Positions 6,514-8,822 of a stretch of DNA of 8,822 nt are shown here, piece after piece; the stretch's first letter is position 1; each line of letters begins with the position of its first letter. A program made the position numbers and the translations under genes. The notes beneath the pieces were generated by a model, which worked only from the letters and a program-made list of their open reading frames with translations, did not search any database and had not been told where the DNA came from. This DNA comes from Betaproteobacteria bacterium UBA6904. Its GTDB lineage: Bacteria > Pseudomonadota > Gammaproteobacteria > Burkholderiales > SG8-39. The stretch lies in NCBI GenBank assembly GCA_002451175.1, contig DKBI01000272.1:5186-14007 (forward strand), read 5' to 3'.

Positions 6514-7287
6514 ATGACGGCAGGCCGGTTTCAGGGCAAGACGGTCTTCGTGACCGGATCCGGGCGCGGCTTCGGCGCCGTGCTGGCGCGCGCCTTCGCC
6601 AGCGAAGGCGCGGACGTCGTCGTGCACTACAACCGCTCCGCCGCGGGCGCCGAGGAGACCGCAGCGGCAATCCGCAACGGCGGCGGCAGGGCGCTGACGG
6701 TGAACGGCGATATCGCCCGCCTCGACGACGTGCGGCGCATGACGGAGGCGGCGTTCGCCGAGTTCGGCCACGTGGACGTGCTCGTCAACAACGTCGGCGA
6801 CATGGCGATCGACCAGAAGTCCTGGCGCGAGTTCGACGAGAAGGTCGTGACCCATACGCTCGACGTCGACGTGAAGGGCACGATGTACATGATTCACGAG
6901 GTCGGCCAGAAGATGATGGCGCGGCCGGGCGGCACGATCGTCAACATCGGCTCGCAGGTGGTGATCGCCGGCAGCCCCCGGGCGCCGCAATATGCGGCGG
7001 CGAAATACGCCGTGATCGGTCTGACCAAGTCCTACGCGCGGGCCCTGGCGCCGAACGTGCGCGTCAACACGCTGGGCGCCGCGTTCATGGAAACCGAGGC
7101 GCTGAAGAACCGCCACGATTGGAAGTCCGGCCGCCGCGAGGAGGTCTTGCGGCAGACGCCGCTCGCGCGCATCGCGCAGCCCGTCGACATGGTGGGGCCT
7201 ACGCTGTTCCTCGCGAGCGAGGAGTCGGCATTCATCACCGGCCAGTTCCTGCTGTGCAACGGCGGTCTCGCCATGGTCGGAGCCTAG
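6514..7287 (+). CDS. Short-chain dehydrogenase/reductase (SDR)
   Basis: A 257-residue classical SDR, normal in length. Residues 10-21 carry the nucleotide-binding T-G-S-G-R-G-F-G. N-N-V-G at 92-95 replaces the more common NNAG. The catalytic Ser is S147 in N-I-G-S-Q and the Y160-A-A-A-K164 pair is intact. The C-terminus, T-G-Q-F-L-L-C-N-G-G, is typical of FabG-like members. The position of the fourth catalytic residue, usually Asn in V-N-x-x-G-T, is D119 in D-V-D-V-K-G-T. SDRs of this type interconvert alcohols and ketones with NAD(P). An S-A-A-G after the second beta strand, with R44 in N-R-S, leans to NADP(H), but weakly. It closes the catabolic block, 13 bp after the DRE-TIM gene, and probably makes or consumes the oxo group handled by the FAH and DRE-TIM enzymes. 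An acetoacetyl-CoA reductase role for PHA synthesis is possible because phaC follows, but PhaB-specific features are not evident. Confidence 0.9.
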   Translation: MTAGRFQGKTVFVTGSGRGFGAVLARAFASEGADVVVHYNRSAAGAEETAAAIRNGGGRALTVNGDIARLDDVRRMTEAAFAEFGHVDVLVNNVGDMAIDQKSWREFDEKVVTHTLDVDVKGTMYMIHEVGQKMMARPGGTIVNIGSQVVIAGSPRAPQYAAAKYAVIGLTKSYARALAPNVRVNTLGAAFMETEALKNRHDWKSGRREEVLRQTPLARIAQPVDMVGPTLFLASEESAFITGQFLLCNGGLAMVGA

Positions 7288-7291
7288 ACCG

Positions 7292-7304
7292 GCGCTTCGA
7301 GCGC
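7292..7304 (+). terminator. Hairpin just after the SDR stop (weak terminator candidate)
   Basis: GCGCT-TCG-AGCGC, a perfect 5-bp stem with a 3-nt loop, begins 4 nt after the SDR stop codon. There is no following T-run, so intrinsic termination is unproven; Rho-dependent ending or mRNA 3' protection is as likely. Confidence 0.3.
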
Positions 7305-7309
7305 GTCTC

Positions 7310-7349
7310 CCCGCCCGGATCCCGGGCGCCTGCGGGAACTTCGGGCGGG
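7310..7349. repeat. Nested, competing inverted repeats in the SDR-phaC gap
   Basis: CCCGCCCG at 7310-7317 pairs perfectly with CGGGCGGG at 7342-7349 (8 bp). Inside the left arm, GCCCGG at 7313-7318 can instead pair with CCGGGC at 7322-7327 across ATC. The two structures share bases and exclude each other. No T-run follows the right arm. They may be a strong termination or attenuation structure, or chance in GC-rich DNA. Confidence 0.4.
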
Positions 7350-7375
7350 CCTGCGCGCTCTTGATTTTGCGCAGG
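7350..7375. repeat. 7-bp inverted repeat upstream of phaC
   Basis: CCTGCGC at 7350-7356 is matched by GCGCAGG at 7369-7375 around a 12-nt AT-richer centre (TTGATTTT). It ends 34 bp before the phaC start, so it could be an operator or a leader hairpin. No known regulator motif was recognised. Confidence 0.3.
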
Positions 7376-7409
7376 ATGCGCTCGGCGCCGCGGTGCTAGC
7401 GTGGGGCGC

Positions 7410-8822
7410 ATGGACCGCGCCCCGATCGACGAAAAGAACCTTCCCGCCCCCGAGCAGCAGCTCGCGCAGACCATCGCGCTCGGCGCCGAGCAATGGCGCA
7501 AGCTGCACGAGCATGCGGAGTCGCTGTTCGACCCGATGGGGCTGTTCGCGCCGATGCTGCACGCGCAGTTTGCGTGGATGCTGCACCCGTTGGAGCTGGC
7601 CGAACTGTGGTCCAGGCTGTCGGTGGACCTGATGGCGCTGCAGCTGCACAGCGCGGTGCGCCTGGCCGGTCGCGACCATCCCGACCTCGTGCTGCCGCAG
7701 CCCGACGACACGCGCTTCGCCGACCCGGCGTGGAGCGAGGACGTGCACTGGAGCCTGCTGAAGCAGTGGTACCTGTTCACCACGCGGCACGTGCAGGATG
7801 CCCTGTTCGCGACGCCGGGCCTGTCGGCGAAGGAACGCCGCCGCGCCGCGTTCTGGTACCGGAAGTGGCTGAATGCGATCGCGCCGACGAATTTCTTCTG
7901 GAGCAATCCGGTCGCCATGCGCAAGGCGATCGAGACGCGCGGCGCGAGCCTGCAGCGCGGCGCCGAGGTCTTTCTGCAGGACGTCTACGCCGGCCAGGTG
8001 CGCATGACCTCGCCGGAGGATTTCGTCGTCGGCGGGAATCTCGCCGTGACCCCGGGGGCGGTGGTGTTCCGCAACCGCCTGATGGAGCTCATCCACTACA
8101 CGCCCGCGGCGCGGCAGGTGCATGCCGAGCCGGTTCTCATCGTGCCGCCGTGGATCAACAAGTACTACGTGCTCGACCTCACGCCGAAGAAGAGCCTGGT
8201 GCAGTTTCTGCTCGACCGCGGATTCGACGTCTACCTGGTGAGCTGGAAGAATCCCACGGCCGACATGGCCGAGGTCGGCTTCGACGACTACCTGTTGCAA
8301 GGCGTGAACGAGGCGGTGCGCGTCGCGCGCGAGCTGAGCGGCGCGCCGAAGGTGCACGCCACGGCCTACTGCATTGGCGGAACGCTGCTGGCCGTCTACA
8401 TGGCGTGGCTCAACCGCGTGCATCCGCGCGAGCAGGTCCCGGTGGCCAGCTGGACGCTGCTCGCGACCCTCACGGACTTCCAGTCGCCGGGCGACATCGA
8501 GGTGTTCATCGACGAGGCGAGTGTGCGCTGGCTGGCGGACGTGATGCGGCGGCGCGGCTTTCTCGACGGCCGCGAAATGGCGACCACGTTCCGGCTGCTG
8601 CGTACCAACAGCCTCATCTGGCACTACGTCGTTCACGGCTGGCTCTACGGCGAGAAGCCCGCGCCGTGGGACGTGCTGTTCTGGAACATGGACGCCACGC
8701 GCATGCCGTACCGCATGCACGAGTACTACCTGCGCGAGATGTATCTGAAGAACAGCCTCGTCAAGCGCGATGCGCTCATCGTCGCCGGCGAGCCCATCGA
8801 CCTGCCGCGCATTCACCAGCCG
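7410..8822 (+). CDS. phaC: Polyhydroxyalkanoate synthase, class I-like (3' end cut)
   Basis: 471 residues are visible and the frame stays open at the window edge; class I PhaC proteins are about 560-600 residues. The PhaC N-terminal domain covers roughly residues 85-250, including R-F-A-D-P-A-W and L-K-Q-W-Y-L. The alpha/beta-hydrolase core follows: L-I-V-P-P-W-I-N-K-Y-Y-V-L-D-L, then A-Y-C321-I-G-G carrying the nucleophile, then L-T-D-F, F-W-N-M-D-A-T-R and L-V-K-R-D-A. C321 corresponds closely to C319 of the Cupriavidus necator enzyme. The enzyme polymerises (R)-3-hydroxyacyl-CoA into storage polyester at the granule surface. The partner Asp and His should lie just beyond the window. The lipase-like box begins with Ala (A-x-C-x-G-G) where Gly or Ser is usual. 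ATG 7410 is chosen because homology-like sequence starts there; no Shine-Dalgarno core is seen. The 122-bp gap suggests its own promoter. Confidence 0.93.
   Translation, partial: MDRAPIDEKNLPAPEQQLAQTIALGAEQWRKLHEHAESLFDPMGLFAPMLHAQFAWMLHPLELAELWSRLSVDLMALQLHSAVRLAGRDHPDLVLPQPDDTRFADPAWSEDVHWSLLKQWYLFTTRHVQDALFATPGLSAKERRRAAFWYRKWLNAIAPTNFFWSNPVAMRKAIETRGASLQRGAEVFLQDVYAGQVRMTSPEDFVVGGNLAVTPGAVVFRNRLMELIHYTPAARQVHAEPVLIVPPWINKYYVLDLTPKKSLVQFLLDRGFDVYLVSWKNPTADMAEVGFDDYLLQGVNEAVRVARELSGAPKVHATAYCIGGTLLAVYMAWLNRVHPREQVPVASWTLLATLTDFQSPGDIEVFIDEASVRWLADVMRRRGFLDGREMATTFRLLRTNSLIWHYVVHGWLYGEKPAPWDVLFWNMDATRMPYRMHEYYLREMYLKNSLVKRDALIVAGEPIDLPRIHQP

Noticed and set aside
6514..7287. Calling the SDR PhaB (acetoacetyl-CoA reductase) because phaC follows
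   Set aside because: The gene is coupled to the catabolic block by a 13-bp gap but separated from phaC by 122 bp with several inverted repeats, and the sequence around the active site does not resemble PhaB.
7284..8816. 510-residue minus-strand open frame
   Set aside because: It is antisense to phaC over nearly its full visible length, is Arg/His/Gln-rich and has no recognisable domain. Such long antisense frames are typical of GC-rich coding DNA.
1..8822. CRISPR arrays, tRNA/rRNA genes, insertion sequences, phage or defence genes
   Set aside because: No repeat-spacer pattern, cloverleaf, transposase or phage-like gene was seen; coding density is high throughout.

Overview
The window is GC-rich DNA packed with bacterial genes and no mobile element or RNA gene that I can see. 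A putative tripartite-tricarboxylate (Bug/TctC) binding protein, a LysR regulator beside it, a class I-type polyhydroxyalkanoate (PHA) synthase and the strong G/C bias at third codon positions all suggest a betaproteobacterium, most likely of the order Burkholderiales. This is inference from gene content; no species marker is present.

Layout. (1) 1-647, plus strand: the C-terminal part of a Vgb/streptogramin-lyase-like beta-propeller protein. (2) 667-1440, minus strand: a stand-alone PaaA-like ferritin-fold diiron oxygenase, convergent with gene 1. (3) 1510-2406, plus: an EamA/DMT transporter, divergent from gene 2. (4) 2422-3324, minus: a LysR-type regulator. (5) 3414-7287, plus: a tight four-gene block with short gaps (37, 2 and 13 bp) and mostly good ribosome-binding sites. 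It encodes a TctC-type periplasmic binding protein, a fumarylacetoacetate-hydrolase (FAH) family enzyme, a DRE-TIM enzyme of the homocitrate/isopropylmalate synthase type, and a short-chain dehydrogenase. (6) 7410 to the end, plus: a PHA synthase (PhaC) cut by the window edge just before its catalytic Asp and His.

The core of the window is the LysR-TctC-FAH-DRE-TIM-SDR unit. It reads as an inducible catabolic module: the binding protein captures a carboxylate, the SDR oxidises or reduces an alcohol/ketone, and the two C-C bond enzymes (FAH family and DRE-TIM family) cleave or rearrange the carbon skeleton. The substrate cannot be named from sequence. Two points make the module unusual. The DRE-TIM enzyme keeps the metal-site motifs but has lost the histidines of the F-x-H-x-S-G-I-H segment that synthases of this family conserve. 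The SDR has Asp where the family normally has the catalytic Asn. The separate PaaA-like oxygenase is also atypical: its first E-x-x-H metal motif reads E-A-H-Q.

Non-coding space is small. The two stretches with visible structure are the 89-bp LysR/TctC divergent region (a candidate operator) and the 122-bp SDR-PhaC gap (four inverted repeats).
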